DNA of 64,000 nt, from NCBI RefSeq assembly GCF_016920785.2, contig NW_024609934.1, forward strand, positions 124,001-188,000, read 5' to 3'. The notes under the pieces were generated by a model, which saw only the letters and a list, made by a program, of their open reading frames with translations, was not told the DNA's origin and made no database searches. Within the stretch, counting starts at the first letter, position 1. Every line of letters starts with the position of its first letter. This DNA is from Ixodes scapularis (taxonomy: Eukaryota > Arthropoda > Arachnida > Ixodida > Ixodidae). Shown here piece after piece: positions 1 to 11,205 of this stretch. Both the position numbers and the translations under genes were made by a program.

Positions 1-1936
1 ACGCTGTGGAGCAAACCAGCTGCTTAAGAAGTTTACCTCTAAAACGTCGTCATTTCTATGCAGCAAAAAATACGAAATTAAAAAAAAAAAACGCATTTCC
101 TCAAAGAGTGTAGAGGACTCCGCATTTATATTTCGAACTTCAAAAGCAGCCTCTCTTTGAAGAGCTTGGTTGTGGGGAGAAAACTGAACAGGGCTGAGTG
201 TCAGACCAGCGTAAGCCCCCATCCATTAGCTATCGCGGCGCACGCAACGCGTACGAGGGAAACTGATGTGAATAAACAAAATGCGTAGTGCCCTACAAGC
301 CTCGTGCTGAGGCGGCACTAGCCTCCCGATAGAACCAACAGCCAGAACCTTTCCCACCCAATTTGAATTTCGAATCACCAACTCTTCGGCACATCTCCGT
401 GCACCGTATCTTGTACTTGCGGTGAAGGGGGGAGGGGGGGGGGGGAACTTCGCTTTTCGATCATAGGGCACAACCCAGAATGTTGTACTTGTTTCCTCGA
501 CAAATCCCTCACTGCCTTGACGGTACGCACGCCGAAACTATACTCCGTACACCCCAAAGCTGACAGCGCGGTTGAAGCTGCGTGCCCGTTGAAGCAGTGG
601 TACGCCTAGCTTTTCGCATGGGAGCGCGCTCCCGCCCATGCCAACGCCCAGAAAGCGGGGTTGGGGGATTGAAGGAAGGCGGTTGATTGGGCCGGCAAGC
701 ACGCAGCCTTCACCGCACTGTCAAGTTAGGGGTGAGTGGAGCGTGGCAAGCGAGGTATCTGACATGCCGTGAAATCCCGGTCCTTGAATTTTGTTTTATA
801 CAGCGTGAAGTCTTGATCGTGGGTGCTGCATGGAACGTAGCCTCCGCGCGCCTCGAAGAGTTTGGCGGTTTGGCGTGGGAGCCGATGCAACCGCGCGTGC
901 CACAGAATATTTGAGATTCCAGCGAAATCGACGGCACCTCCCGGCTAGAACAGAAAGCTGTGTCGGCAGGGTCGCTCGCTAACCTTCTCGAGCGAATCAG
1001 TTATTCACAGTGCCTGCCGCTCTAGACACGACGCCGTGAAAGTAGTTTTAAAAACACGAGATAAAAATCGCAAATACTTCGTTTACCCGATATCCGAAAG
1101 GTTGGTTGTGAGCAATGGGTTCTCGCCTGACCAATCAACAGCCCCTATTTCATCACCTGCTCCCACACTCAGAGCGCGGATATGAATAGAAGCGTGAAAA
1201 CGTGAAAAAAAAAATTATGACTGGACTAATGATCACGTAGCTTTTACCGCACTGAGAGCTTGTGATTGAACGGGTCTAAGTATATGTAAATACTATAGGC
1301 GTAAACCAGCCCGGATTACTTGCTTTTGATCGATGTGACTGCCTAGTGCGAACGCTCGATTTGCGAAAGCGCGTTTCGAAGCCGCGATCTCGTGCATGTA
1401 GTCGTCTTTTGACAGCGGAAGTTCGAAAAAAATGCTTAGCTACACTTAAGCACTTTCGCGGTTCGATCAAACCCAGTAAAAAAATACTTAGTCCGAAAGG
1501 TTCACGCGCCTCTGTGTACCTGAACCTTTGAGTTCGAACATGCTCTAGCGTTTGAAAGGCCAAATGCACGTTTGCAAGATTAGATTTGCTTCAAAAACGT
1601 TATGTAATGAGGCCATAAAACAATTTTCGGGCTGTAATTGGGGAAGCTGTGCAGGAGGAACCTCACATATGTCGTGCGTAACGTTACATATGCGACGTTC
1701 TACTGCATAATATGAGACTCAAAACTGATATTCTCACTCGAGTTGATGTCATTGAAACCAAGCGCTAGACTCGCTTTAATGGCGCACTGAAGCAGCTTTT
1801 ATAAAGCATTGTTCTATACTTCATGTCGCCCATCGTCGCATCACAAACAGACTGAAGCAAAAAAGAAGAATAATAAAAATACTGTTCTACATCTAGGATG
1901 TGCTATCAAAACGTTTCAAGACTAATTGAAGACAAG
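1..1936. other. No recognisable gene or element
   Basis: Open frames here are short, overlap on both strands and show no familiar domain. A G-rich run sits near 426-446. The base composition is unremarkable and no terminal repeats were seen. I see nothing that can be named. Confidence 0.5.
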
Positions 1937-1990
1937 GGGGCACGACACGGACGGTATGCCTTACTCACACGGCTTTATGCTGCAGGTGCT
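1937..1990 (+). repeat. First copy of duplicated LINE 5'-end motif
   Basis: The stretch starting GGGGGCACGACACGG and continuing through TGCCTTACTCA recurs with about 80% identity at 2227-2280. The two copies are about 290 bp apart and in direct orientation just upstream of ORF1. Repeated 5' monomers are known in some LINE promoters. That role here is inference. Confidence 0.6.
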
Positions 1991-2226
1991 GTCCTTCCTG
2001 GCACTACCTTCAACAAGTTTCATCGGCCAAACGCTCAACACCTCGTCGTATGAGACAGCCGAATTCACACTGCTCCGGCTGCGAGATGACTCGTAGCCTT
2101 CATCTGATCATCAAATCCCCGTGATAATCGTTCCTGAGTAATTCTCTTGGTTGAACCGCCAAGCGACACTTCCGCTTCCACCGTGGCATTAGAATCTACA
2201 AAAATATCCTGCTTCCACTTGGCCGC

Positions 2227-2280
2227 TGGGGCACGACACGGACAAAATGCCTTACTCAAACGGCGTTACGCAGCAGGTTA
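2227..2280 (+). repeat. Second copy of duplicated LINE 5'-end motif
   Basis: Direct repeat of 1937-1990. It contains the ATG at 2247 that opens the ORF1 leader. A second start of the same element, or a tandem 5' UTR monomer, would both explain it. Confidence 0.6.
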
Positions 2281-2549
2281 GTTACCTAAAGTATGCAAAA
2301 TGTTTTCGTTCCAATAACCTTCTTTTCTTAAAGTGTCGTGCCCCTTCGACAAAAAGTGTAACTCATCATTGGTGTGCTAGCCTTGGCAGAACGCTGTTGT
2401 CAATTCTCAAGTCGCTGTGGCTGAGTTCGATACTGCTTTTGGCTGGTGATATAGAGTCTAACCCGACCTATGTCGAAACAGCAGGAAGAGCAGCTCGCGT
2501 CAGTTCTTGGTATTGTAAAAAAAAGAAACTGGTCAAACAACAATGCTGA
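2247..2549 (+). pseudogene. LINE ORF1 N-terminal leader with decayed 2A-like motif
   Basis: An open frame of 100 residues starting in the repeated 5' motif. Around residues 60-75 a hydrophobic stretch leads into LLLAGDIESNPTY. This matches the ribosome-skipping 2A signature (D-x-E-x-N-P-G-P) except that the final Gly-Pro is replaced by Thr-Tyr. 2A-like peptides at the N terminus of ORF1 are known in CR1/L2 LINEs. The loss of Gly-Pro should abolish skipping. Downstream the frame ends in a Lys-rich stretch, and the ORF1 body continues in another frame. Confidence 0.7.
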
Positions 2550-3137
2550 TCAGTATTAAGAAACTAGAAGCGAATCAGAAACAGACTGAAGCAACGATCA
2601 AATCTTTGGCAGAGCGAGTATGACTGTTAGAGAATAACCAAGCGCCTGCCACAAGTTTGAACTCTGTCCAGCTTGAGAACGAGGTGCACCGGAACATTCT
2701 TGTGTCTAATCTTCAATCGAAGGTTGATGAATTAGAAAATCGGTCACGTAGGAATAATTTGATCTTTTTTTGGAATAAAAGAAACAAATGAACGTGAAAG
2801 CTGGCTGGATTCCGAGAAGTTGATTCTGGAACTGTGTGAATCGAAGCTTGGCGTAAAAGTGGAAAGCATCTCCAGAGTACATCGACTAGGTCGTTTATCA
2901 AGTGATAAGCACAGACCAATAATGGCCAAATTCTTGAATGAAAAAGAAATCGTAAGTGTTCTTTCAAACGGATTTAAACTAAAAAGCACTGCATTTAGTG
3001 TTAGCAACGACTACTCAGAAGCAGTTAGAGTGAAGCGTACAAATCTGCTTAAATTTTCTAAAACTGTCGTGAAGGCTGGGGACAAGGTACGCTTGCGTTT
3101 TGACAAACTTTATGTGAATGACGCAGCATATGTTTGA
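2550..3137 (+). pseudogene. LINE ORF1 protein, coiled coil plus RNA-binding domain, broken
   Basis: ORF1p packages the LINE RNA. The first part (2550-2640) reads as a Lys/Glu/Gln-rich coiled-coil segment (KLEANQKQTEATIKSLAERV) that ends in a stop. From about 2727 it reads LENRSRRNNLIFFG, the usual entry to the RRM-like domain of L1/L2 ORF1 proteins. A frameshift in the T-run at 2764-2770 separates this from the 105-residue frame at 2820-3137, which holds VHRLGR and KHRPIMAKF, both typical of this domain. It is a pseudogene by frameshift and stops. Confidence 0.75.
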
Positions 3138-3212
3138 GAGAGTGCCCTTGAATCTGCAGTCCCACTAGGAAACGCCACCGATGTAGATAAATGACATGTC
3201 AACTATTCGTTA

Positions 3213-3900
3213 TTGCAAACTGTTTTCCCCAGTTCCCCTGGATGTGTCAATATGCCATGTCGTAATCCTTATGTACGCGCGTCCACTTCGTATTCTGCTG
3301 AAATAAATCTGAATGTTTTGTATACCAACAGTGGGAGTGTGTTATCAAAGCGAGACGACATCTCATCTTTGATTAAATCTTGCTCGGCTCATGTCGTTGC
3401 TCTCACGGAAACCTGGTTGAATTAGGAAGTGGATGACTCGATTATTTTTGAGGGCGTGTCATCGTTTACTATATTCCGTCAGGATTGACAACAACGCAGG
3501 TGTGGCGAGGTTACGCTTGCTGTCAGGAAAAGTTTAGTTTGTACACGTGTTTGCGTTGACACGTGTTTAGAAAGGGCATGGATTTCCTTACCAACAAAAT
3601 TTGATACTGTTGTGTTTGGGGTCTGTTACAGAGCTCCTGATTATAAATTGGGCTTTGTTTCAGCTTTTAATGATATACTTTGTGATTGGCCATTACGATA
3701 TCCTGGCTGCTGCTTTATAATTTTCTGTGATTTTAGTCATCCTTCTATAGATTGATCTCAAAGTCAACCTTCTTGTCAGGGTAACATTGCTGAGTGTGAA
3801 AGTTTCATCGAGGCTTGCCTTGACTTCAACCTTTCGCAGCTTGTAACAATACCTACACGCGCTCCACTCCTTCGACCTCAAATATTCTTGACCTCATCTT
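3213..3900 (+). pseudogene. LINE ORF2 APE-type endonuclease domain, broken
   Basis: This domain nicks target DNA for target-primed reverse transcription. Visible pieces are NLNVLYTNSGS and VVALTETWLN (the Glu-containing ETW motif), then FDTVVFGVCYRAP, then CDFSHPSID in place of the usual GDFN-P-IDW. FIEACLDFNLSQLV and a trace of SILDLILT follow. Stops fall at about 3425 and 3488 and around 3757, with at least one frame change near 3870, so no full domain can be made. It joins directly to the linker frame that follows. Confidence 0.75.
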
Positions 3901-4579
3901 GACTACACAACCCGACCTGTTTCATCCAGTTACTACCCTTACAGGGTTATCTGATTACAACGTCCTGTTTGCGAAAATCATTCTGCCAGTAACAAGAAAG
4001 GAAACCATTCGTAAACCCATTAGAAGTTATGGCCGGGCTAACTACGATGCAATAAACAGTCAATTAGCACTTTTTTATGAACAAGTTTTCTTGCATAACT
4101 TTGAAGCCCGCACAGTTGAGCAAAACTGGGAGCAATATGAAAATAAAGTGAAATTTCTTATTGGTAAGCATATTCCTGTTATTTTCATTAAGAGGTCAAA
4201 TGTTTCTCCGTGGTATGATGCAAGCCTGACGCGCCTAGGCAATAGGAAGAACGTCTATTCAGGCGTGCCAGGTGCCGTGACAGTCCCTCCGACCGGCATG
4301 CATACCATGAGTGCGAAACAGAATATAACCAAAAAAGTTGCTCCAACTAGAAACTTTTACTACCAAATCACTCTCCCCAATATGTTGCGTACAAACCCCC
4401 AAAAAATTTGGACAGTAATAAATCCTAAATCGGCTGATGCATTAACTCTGTTTGATATATCAGGAAATTCACTATCTGGCCTCGAAAGTGCTCGTGTTTT
4501 GAATTCTGCTTTTTCTGCAGTATTTTCATATGAGAATACAGCCCTGCCTATTTTGAATACGTTTTTTGAACATGATTAA
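3899..4579 (+). pseudogene. LINE ORF2 endonuclease end and linker before RT
   Basis: A 226-residue open frame. It starts with the end of the endonuclease (LSDYNVLFAKI in the position of the catalytic SDH motif, with His replaced by Asn). The connector follows, with SNVSPWYDASLTRLGNRK, which matches the usual PW(Y/W)-L--L-RK segment of jockey/CR1/L2 proteins. It is the longest unbroken part of the element. It ends at a stop just before the RT domain. Confidence 0.75.
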
Positions 4580-4599
4580 TTGGAAAGTATAACGATTAA

Positions 4600-5440
4600 T
4601 TCATCTGGTATTGTAAAACTAATTGATAACTTGAAGGTTTCTTCTTCGAGTGGTGAAGACGAAATTAATTCGAAGGTTTTAATGAATACTAAAACAATTT
4701 CCAGTGTCATATTGTCCGTTATTTTTTAACAATCTTTACTTTCTCATTCAGTTCCTAGTGACTGGAAGGTCGGCAAAATTATCCCGTTATTTAAATCAGG
4801 GGGATGCAGCTCCCCCTCAAACTATCGGCCCATATTCATTACAAGCATAGCCTCAAATATTTTTTGAACATATATCACATTCGAACAACATTCGTTTTTT
4901 AGAGGAAAATCAATTACTTTTTAGTTACCAGCATGGGTTCTAAAAGGGTCATTCCTGCGAGTCTCATCCATCCATCCAAAATTAGATAGTAACATCATCC
5001 TGTGGATCAAAGACTGGCTTTTTGACCGAAGTCAGTACACCGTCTTGAACTCTCATAGTCCAACTTCTATTCCTGCGTCCTCGGGTGTTCCTCAAGGCTC
5101 CGTCCTTGGACCCTTGCATTTCGTAATATCTATTAATGACTTACCTTCATGTATTTCCTCCCGCATCCGTATTTTTGCAGACGACTGCGTTGTATAAAGA
5201 CAAATTTCTAACGAAGGAGATAGCATGAAACTACAGCATGTTTTAGTATTCACTAACCTATCATTGTGGTGCTCGACTTGGCTCATGAAGCTTAACCCTT
5301 CTAATTGCAAACTCATCTCATTTGCTAAGAAATATACATTTTTTTCTCATAACTTTTTTATTGATTCTAACGTTGTTGAGTCTGTTTCCTCTTATGAATA
5401 CTTAGGTGTTCACGCCGGCTCGCATCTTTCCTGAAAGGTA
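4600..5440 (+). pseudogene. LINE reverse transcriptase core, frameshifted and internally deleted
   Basis: Fragments in changing frames read VPSDWKVGKIIPLFKSGG and SNYRP (RT motifs 1-2), then QHGF. A jump follows to ILWIKDWLFDRSQYTVLN, SGVPQGSVLGPL (motif B) and RIFADDCVVYR (motif C, catalytic FADD). The stretch that should carry motif A, between QHGF and IKDWL, is missing, which I read as an internal deletion near 4955-4975. The continuation 5225-5434 gives WLMKLNPSNCKLISF and SYEYLGV (thumb). Confidence 0.8.
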
Positions 5441-5985
5441 TATACTCGGTCACTGTTATCATCGTGCAATCGTTCTTCGGGCTACCTAAAGCATGCACAT
5501 CGTTGCGCTCCTCCTCACTTAAAGAAAACTGCATACCTTTCATTGATTCGGCCGAAACTTGAGTACGCATCGAGCATCTGGGATCCTCACCAAGCATATT
5601 TGAACGCTGAAATACAAGCCTTTCAAAACCGTGTCGCGCGCTTTATTTTTTCTGATTATTCTCAACATTCCAGCGTCACCTTATTAAAACAGAAAGCCGA
5701 CCTCCCAGATCTGGCATTAAGACGCCAGCTTTCTTGGTTATACCTTTTTCATCGCATTTACTATGCACCATCTCTCAGCCAAGAAACCCTAACACAGTCG
5801 CATTTCGTTACACCTCGTCTTAACCACTCATGCAAGATTGACCGTTTCACCTGCCTCACTTCTCTTTTTTTTTTCTTTCTTTCCCAACACAGCAGTGTGG
5901 TTGAATGAACTAAAAGAGCGCATCGTCACCGAGATTAACCCTGGTAGCTTTCGTTCTCTTATCAGCCGCCATTTAGGTATTGAAT
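5440..5985 (+). pseudogene. LINE ORF2 C-terminal region
   Basis: A 121-residue frame at 5543-5908 reads RPKLEYASSIWDPHQ, FQNRVARFIF, ADLPDLALRRQLSWLYLFHR and YYAPSLS. This is the conserved post-RT region of CR1/L2/Rex1 LINEs. A T-run at 5868-5882 shifts the frame, after which VWLNELKERI and similar C-terminal text can be read to about 5985. Confidence 0.75.
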
Positions 5986-6196
5986 GAAACGATTTCTTTT
6001 ATGTTGGCAATACCGTGGAAGATTTTATTTTTTGTTGCTTGATTTACGATATTTTATAGGTTTGCACTGCTGTGCATGTTATTAATTTATTATTTCTGTG
6101 CGTTTCATATATATGATGTACATATTCCACCCCTTATGTAATGTCCTTCTCAGAAGGACCTTTAAGGTATAAATAAATAAATGAATAAATAAATAA
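5986..6196 (+). repeat. LINE 3' UTR and simple-repeat tail
   Basis: A short AT-rich 3' UTR ends in CTTCTCAGAAGGACC, TTTAAGGTATAAAT and then AAATAAATGAATAAAT. A very similar CCCCTTATGTAATG-type end without coding sequence is seen again near 52500-52620. Confidence 0.7.
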
Positions 6197-6209
6197 TTAG
6201 GTGGCGTAT

Positions 6210-6897
6210 ACAAAGAGGTCAAAACGGCGATGCGCGCACAGCAGTTGAAGGCAGAAATCGTCCTGTAACGTTATGTGAAAGGGCGTCTTTTTGGGAACAT
6301 TTGGAGCTGCACTACAGGAGTTCATGTGAACGCGAGCATGAGCGCAATGGCGATTTTACCATAAACTGCAACCGAGAGCAAAAGCGAACATCAATTCTGC
6401 ATCAAACTCGAAAAATCTAATACAGAAACCTTTAAAATGATTCGGCCGTCTTATATCAAAATCACGGATTTGTACGCAGTGTTTTGAGTGACAATCGCGC
6501 TTCAAGGCTGGCAGAACATCGCTGGAACACAAAAAAGGTGGGGCGATCTTCTCCAACTTCTGTTTGTCTTCCTTCCGCTGAAGTTCTGCGATTCTTGAAT
6601 CGCGATTTTCACTCAAAACACTTCGCACAATTCACTGTTTATTGCTTTGTTTTACATAAGACGGATGAACTATATCAAGGGTTTCTGTATTAAATTTGGT
6701 GAGTGTGCCACTAAATTTATGTTCGTTCTCATTGTGGTTTGCAGTTTATGGTGAAATTTCCATTGTGCTCGCGCACGTGGTTACAGAAACTTGTGTTACG
6801 CAGCTCCCAATGTTCCCAAAAAAAAGGCATTTAGCATAGTAACGACGGAAAATCTCTTGACCTTGTTCCGAGTGCATCACCGTGCTGGTCTCTCTTT
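6210..6897. repeat. Long diverged inverted repeat (foldback element)
   Basis: The left arm, about 6210-6513, and the reverse complement of the right arm, about 6585-6897, share a series of aligned blocks. These include GGGAACAT-GGAGCTGC, ACCATAAACTGCAA, TAATACAGAAACC, CCGTCTTAT and AGTGTTTTGAGTGA-AATCGCG. The arms are about 300 bp with a loop of about 70 bp and roughly 70-75% similarity. The left arm abuts the LINE tail. There is no coding potential. It is a MITE or an inverted duplication; no target duplication could be identified. Confidence 0.75.
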
Positions 6898-6950
6898 TGA
6901 CACTGTAAAATCAGTCTCGAAACTTTTTGATCGGCCCAGAGATATTCTAG

Positions 6951-6990
6951 TCCCCCCCCTCCCCCCCCCCCCCCTCTTTCCTCCCCGCCC
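6951..6990 (+). repeat. C-rich homopyrimidine tract
   Basis: Runs of C broken by single T, followed by CTTTCCTCCCC. Homopyrimidine tract, no further function seen. Confidence 0.9.
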
Positions 6991-6999
6991 TTCGGTTTA

Positions 7000-9900
7000 G
7001 AAGGATCTTATGTTTATGCACCTCGGATTAGCGTATCTCCCTCGGTTCCCCGTCGGTGGTACCCCCCGTTAACTCCATCAGCTGCTGATGTCCCCGATTT
7101 TCGTTTTCTTTCTTTTTCAACCTCCCTTACCCTCTTTTTCTCTGTCTCTGCCTCTCTGAAAGCGGTGCGGCCGTCCCTGCGTCCCCGATCAATATCCCCC
7201 ACGAAGATCAGCGGCCGAATTTATCCCTAAAGAGCCGCGCTGGCCGAATTGAATTTCGACTAAGCAAGTCGGCTTTCCGCTTCCCTTCTCGCGCGCCGAA
7301 ATCAATTTCAAAGTTTGGCAACACTCTTACTGCCTCTCGCTCTCGGGTCGGTGGTCGTCGCCCGTCGGCGTCGGCGGGATCTGCAGCTCGCAGGGCTTCT
7401 GGCATCCACGCATTGCGACTACACGCGTGTTTTATGTTTGATGTTGTTGTTTTTTTTGTTATTTTTTTGCGGGCTGGGAGATTCCGTTCGCTTCGGAAGA
7501 TACTTAGCGGCGGTCGGGTTTGCTCTTTTGCTTCATCTTAAACTCGTGAAGAACGCATGCATTATCTGTCGCGGGCTCGGAGTTTCGGTATGTTGTTATT
7601 TATTTTCTGCTTGTTTGCTTCGTTTGCTGGTTGTTTTTTTTCGTTAATTTTGTCCCGCGTGTATGCTAAAACGGTGCAACGGATGCGTGACGTTAGGAAG
7701 ATGAAGCGGGCGAACTGGCAGACGTAGTAAAACGCTTTTAACGGAAGAGTTGGCGCATCTTGCGATGACAGATGACCCCGATGGTTAGTTCAACCACTGC
7801 TGGATGTAGAACCACGCCCAAGGGTCACTAAGCCGAAGTCACATTGCATACAATGCACATGGTGCTTGCTGCAGACATAACGATAGAAGTATCTGCGAAC
7901 ATGCATCAAGCATGTTGGAAGCATATGTGCCTCATGTATATGTATCGTGTGTTCCGAACCCCTTTAAATAAAGTTTCTGTATGACCAGAGTGGGAGAACC
8001 TTCATACTAGAACGAAGCACTCCTCACAGAGTGTCTGCACACTGACTTTTCTATCGTGTTTTAGTAGCGTAATAGCAACTTGAAGGAAAGATGTACGTTT
8101 AGGGGAAGTGGGATGTGAGGGGGTCGATTTCCAAAGTGAAAGTACACACGCGGCCGCTCCCGAACCTTCCACAATGCTGTGGTGCGTTGAACGAGTCTTT
8201 GACCGGTGTGCTTACTACGTCCCTCATGTGAGGTCCCTCAATTTCCGCCTGATGGCATCAGAGAAGTGTCCCGCAATTGCCTGTCGCGACCCTGACGGTG
8301 TGCAGAACAGCGGAGGGGAACGCGGCGGGCGCCTGTTCTGCTGAAGTTCGCCCTCTCCGGCTCGAGACTCTGCAAAAGATTCAGCAGCAAGAAGTTCAGA
8401 CGCCACGCGACGACAGCGAAACTAGTTTGTTGCCGCTTCGGGACCACATAACGTGGATGGACGGGATGGGACGGTAGACACTCCAGTCGGTGACGCCTTC
8501 CAGGCAACGTAGCCGAACCCTAAAGGTAGAATTATAACCTTAAATTAAAGCGGAAATCAGTGAAGGCCACACTAAGAATAAATACCTGAACACACGAATG
8601 ATAGCTAGGGCGTCTCGGCTGGGTATGACGCGTGTGCTCATTTTTTACCCCAAAAGAAACATGGTGCATTTATAAAAAATATTCGAGCCTCTGGTTATCA
8701 GAAGAGATTAAGAATCTCTTCAGTCAATTTACTGAGAGAACGTGTATATTTCTCACTGTAATCTATTGTAACCACGTTTTTCTTTTTTTTTTTTTAACGA
8801 TAGTTTTGCTTGTTTCGTTTTGCAGAGATTTCGACTTTGTGTCCAGTCGTCGCCTTTATGAAAAAAACCGTCCTCTCCGCTGTTGGTGCGAGGTAAGGGA
8901 AGTGGGTTTTCCTGTCGGCCGCCACGGCACCCCGCCAGTAACGGTGCTACGAGAAAAAAGAGTTTTCCGTGTCGTTTGCTTGAAAACTTGTTTTCATACA
9001 TTCTCGCGTTATGCAAAATCTTGCGTTGGCAGTATCCAGCTGCTACGCGCAATGTTCGATAGTTTTACAAACTTCCATTGCGCTTACCCACTTACTACAC
9101 GGATCACTGGTGAAAGTCGTCCGTGGCATCCAGGACGCCAACTACGATGTCTATGAGAGTTAGCCAAGTCGCACCTCCGTCCTCAGGTACGTGACAGCAC
9201 CATTCCACCCGCACTGTCCGACCGTGTATACAACTATCGCTTTTATTTCGTATGTGTTTACTTTGCGGTTTTACTTGTCATGCATAAAACTCGAAACATC
9301 GGAGCGCATTTTGTACGTTATATTTTCTCCTTGATTGTTTGTCCGAGATGATGGAGCTTAATTATTTTCTTTATCAAATAAGCGCTGAATTCACGAAGAC
9401 ATAAATAAAGGCCGAAACACATCAATATACGCAAAAAAGTTCTTGCAGCTCAGGTCGCATTATTCTGTAACTATATTAGAGGGCTTTGTAATTGGCTTCG
9501 GTTTTGCAGTGGATCTCGCTTTCTTAACGTTTCTCGTGCTCTTTGAGAAAGTAGGCACGAGAGAGCCATCTTCGAGGTATCAGACTTGGTTTCCAGAATG
9601 TATAGTTAGTGACAACTTAAGAACCGCAGGGCGTGGCGAGTCCCACGAACCTTATTATCGTGCCGCAGCCAATCAGATGGTTAGATCAGCTGACTAGAAT
9701 GTCAAAGACACAATCACGACGCTTGAAGCCGCTGACATATTAATCTACACTCTGTCTTTCTTGGGCTCAGAGTAGCCAGTAATACAGAATAACCAAGAGC
9801 CCATCCTGCAGAGAAAACGTATAATGAAATTATTATTAATAAATAAAAAACAACTTCCTGTCCTTTATTTCTTCACTTTTCGCTTGTGAAAAGTTCACTC

Positions 9901-10155
9901 CAAATTTAATTTTAGACTTTTCACCTCAACCCCCTTCACGCATATGGGCACGTAGAAATTCGGGATCGTTTTTTTATGCTTTCTATCACCAAGCGGTAGT
10001 CCATTTGTTATGATCAACCTAGGGAAAAATCTTTTTTGCATAAGAAATTTCTTGGTTCAATAAACAAATATGATCAAATAAGAGCATATAAGAGCTTTAT
10101 AATAATATATAAAAACAATATAAGATTATATACTAAGTTACAAGAAACTTCGGAT
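7000..10155. other. Unassigned spacer
   Basis: 7200-7420 is CpG-richer, with CTCTCGCTCTCGGG-type text that could be promoter-like, but no start, TATA or conserved protein can be defined. A pyrimidine tract plus CAG at about 8790-8825 and GTAAGG at 8891 would bound a 65-bp candidate exon, with no recognisable protein. 9360-10150 is AT-rich. No terminal repeats were found. Confidence 0.4.
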
Positions 10156-10166
10156 GAATCTCTTGA
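10156..10166 (+). other. Left copy of 11-bp direct repeat flanking the PLE pair
   Basis: GAATCTCTTGA occurs here and again at 18911-18921, exactly after the 3' end of the right PLE copy. Read as a target-site duplication, it implies that both PLE copies entered as one unit. PLEs make target duplications of about this size. Confidence 0.65.
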
Positions 10167-10341
10167 TTAGAATGGCAATCTGGGCTAGTTGGTTCATGAT
10201 AACTTTCAGGGCGCCGAAAATACACAAGGACAAGATACAAGAAAGGAGACGTGAACAAGACGCACTCGCAACTAGCGTTTATGAAAAAACCACTCTCTTA
10301 TATACTCATGGAAAACAACACAGTCATACTACACAGTCCTA

Positions 10342-11205
10342 CTACGTCCGGTGTAGCCCCCTTCGTAGAAAAGTGTGCTCTTTTGCCGATAGTGACACAG
10401 ACGTGTCACTAATGCAGTCCTTCCCCTTTTCTTTTATTTCGAAGGCCTCGTGCAGCTCCCTCGATATCCGATCGGCGTATCTGGCCAAAAACCTTGTGTC
10501 ACTAAATGACGGTGTGCAGGAGCAACGGCTGCAGTGCGTCGCGAGGTGTCCCGACGGGGTAGCCCGTGTAGCCGCAGCATGTTCGCGGGCGCGATCATTA
10601 AAGCATCTGCCCGTTTGACCAATGTACGATGATCCGCATGACATGGGGATTTCGTATATGACGCCCGTGGCACATTCCGTGTACCTGTTGCGGTGCTTCC
10701 TAGTGCAAGGATCTGCTGACTCACGGGGATTGTTGATTCTGCGACACAGACGCGATAGTTTGTTTGGTGCGGAGAACACAATAGGCACATCGTACCTATC
10801 AGCAATCTTTTTAAGATTGTGGGTTAGTGAGTGTACATAGGAAATTACCACCGGCCTCACTGCTGCTCTTTCACGGGGCTGCCTCCGTGTACCTTTAAAC
10901 TTTTTTATTAGGGTGTCCGCTACATCCACCAGAACTCTCTGCGGGTAGCCCGCTTTTTGCAACCTCGCTGCCTGTCTCGTGAAGCTCGCTTGAGCGGTGT
11001 GTGCACATGATCTTCTTAGTGACGCCTCGAGACAACTAGATGCAATTCCTCTTTTTACAACTTTCGAATGGGCCGAGCTGAACGGAAGGATACCCTTCTT
11101 AGAGCGTGGCTCATATGTCCAGCATATGTGATTTTCTTCAAGACTTAGCGTAAGGTCCAAGAACTGTATATGCCCGTTCACTGGCTCTTCATGCGTGAAC
11201 GACAA
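10342..11205 (-). pseudogene. PLE copy 1: RT thumb and GIY-YIG endonuclease
   Basis: A 287-residue open frame. Residues 1-130 are the end of the RT and the thumb. A Cys/His-containing linker follows, then the GIY-YIG nuclease at about residues 175-215: GVIYEIPMSCGSSYIGQTGR, with the catalytic Arg in NDRAREH. The C-terminal part has a GHLATHCSRCSC zinc-like segment and a conserved CISD-SVSLSAKE-TFLRRG end. In PLEs this nuclease cuts the target for priming. The frame itself is open but is cut from the RT catalytic part by frameshifts, so it is a pseudogene fragment. Confidence 0.9.

Larger units (their letters stand above)
1937..6196 (+). mobile_element. Degenerate L2/CR1-type non-LTR retrotransposon
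   Basis: A near full-length but broken LINE. In order it shows a repeated 5' motif, an ORF1 leader with a 2A-like motif, an ORF1 RNA-binding region, an APE-type endonuclease, a reverse transcriptase and a 3' end with a tetranucleotide-type tail (ATAAATAAATAAATG...). The RT carries SGVPQGSVLGPL and FADD, and the C-terminal part carries YEYLGV and LEYASSIWDP, which is typical of the CR1/L2/Rex1 group. Stops and frameshifts are scattered through it, and the RT fingers region has an internal deletion near 4955-4975. The element cannot be active. The 5' limit is uncertain (1937 or 2227). Confidence 0.85.

Noticed and set aside
7200..7420. CpG-island promoter
   Set aside because: GC- and CpG-richer but no core promoter motif, no start in good context with a sustained frame, and no homology.
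8632..9156. 174-residue open frame
   Set aside because: Low-complexity and hydrophobic text over T-runs, no domain, and an overlapping frame on the other strand.
10154..10618. Open frames on the strand opposite the PLE (also 18114-18935)
   Set aside because: They are antisense shadows of the GIY-YIG coding sequence.
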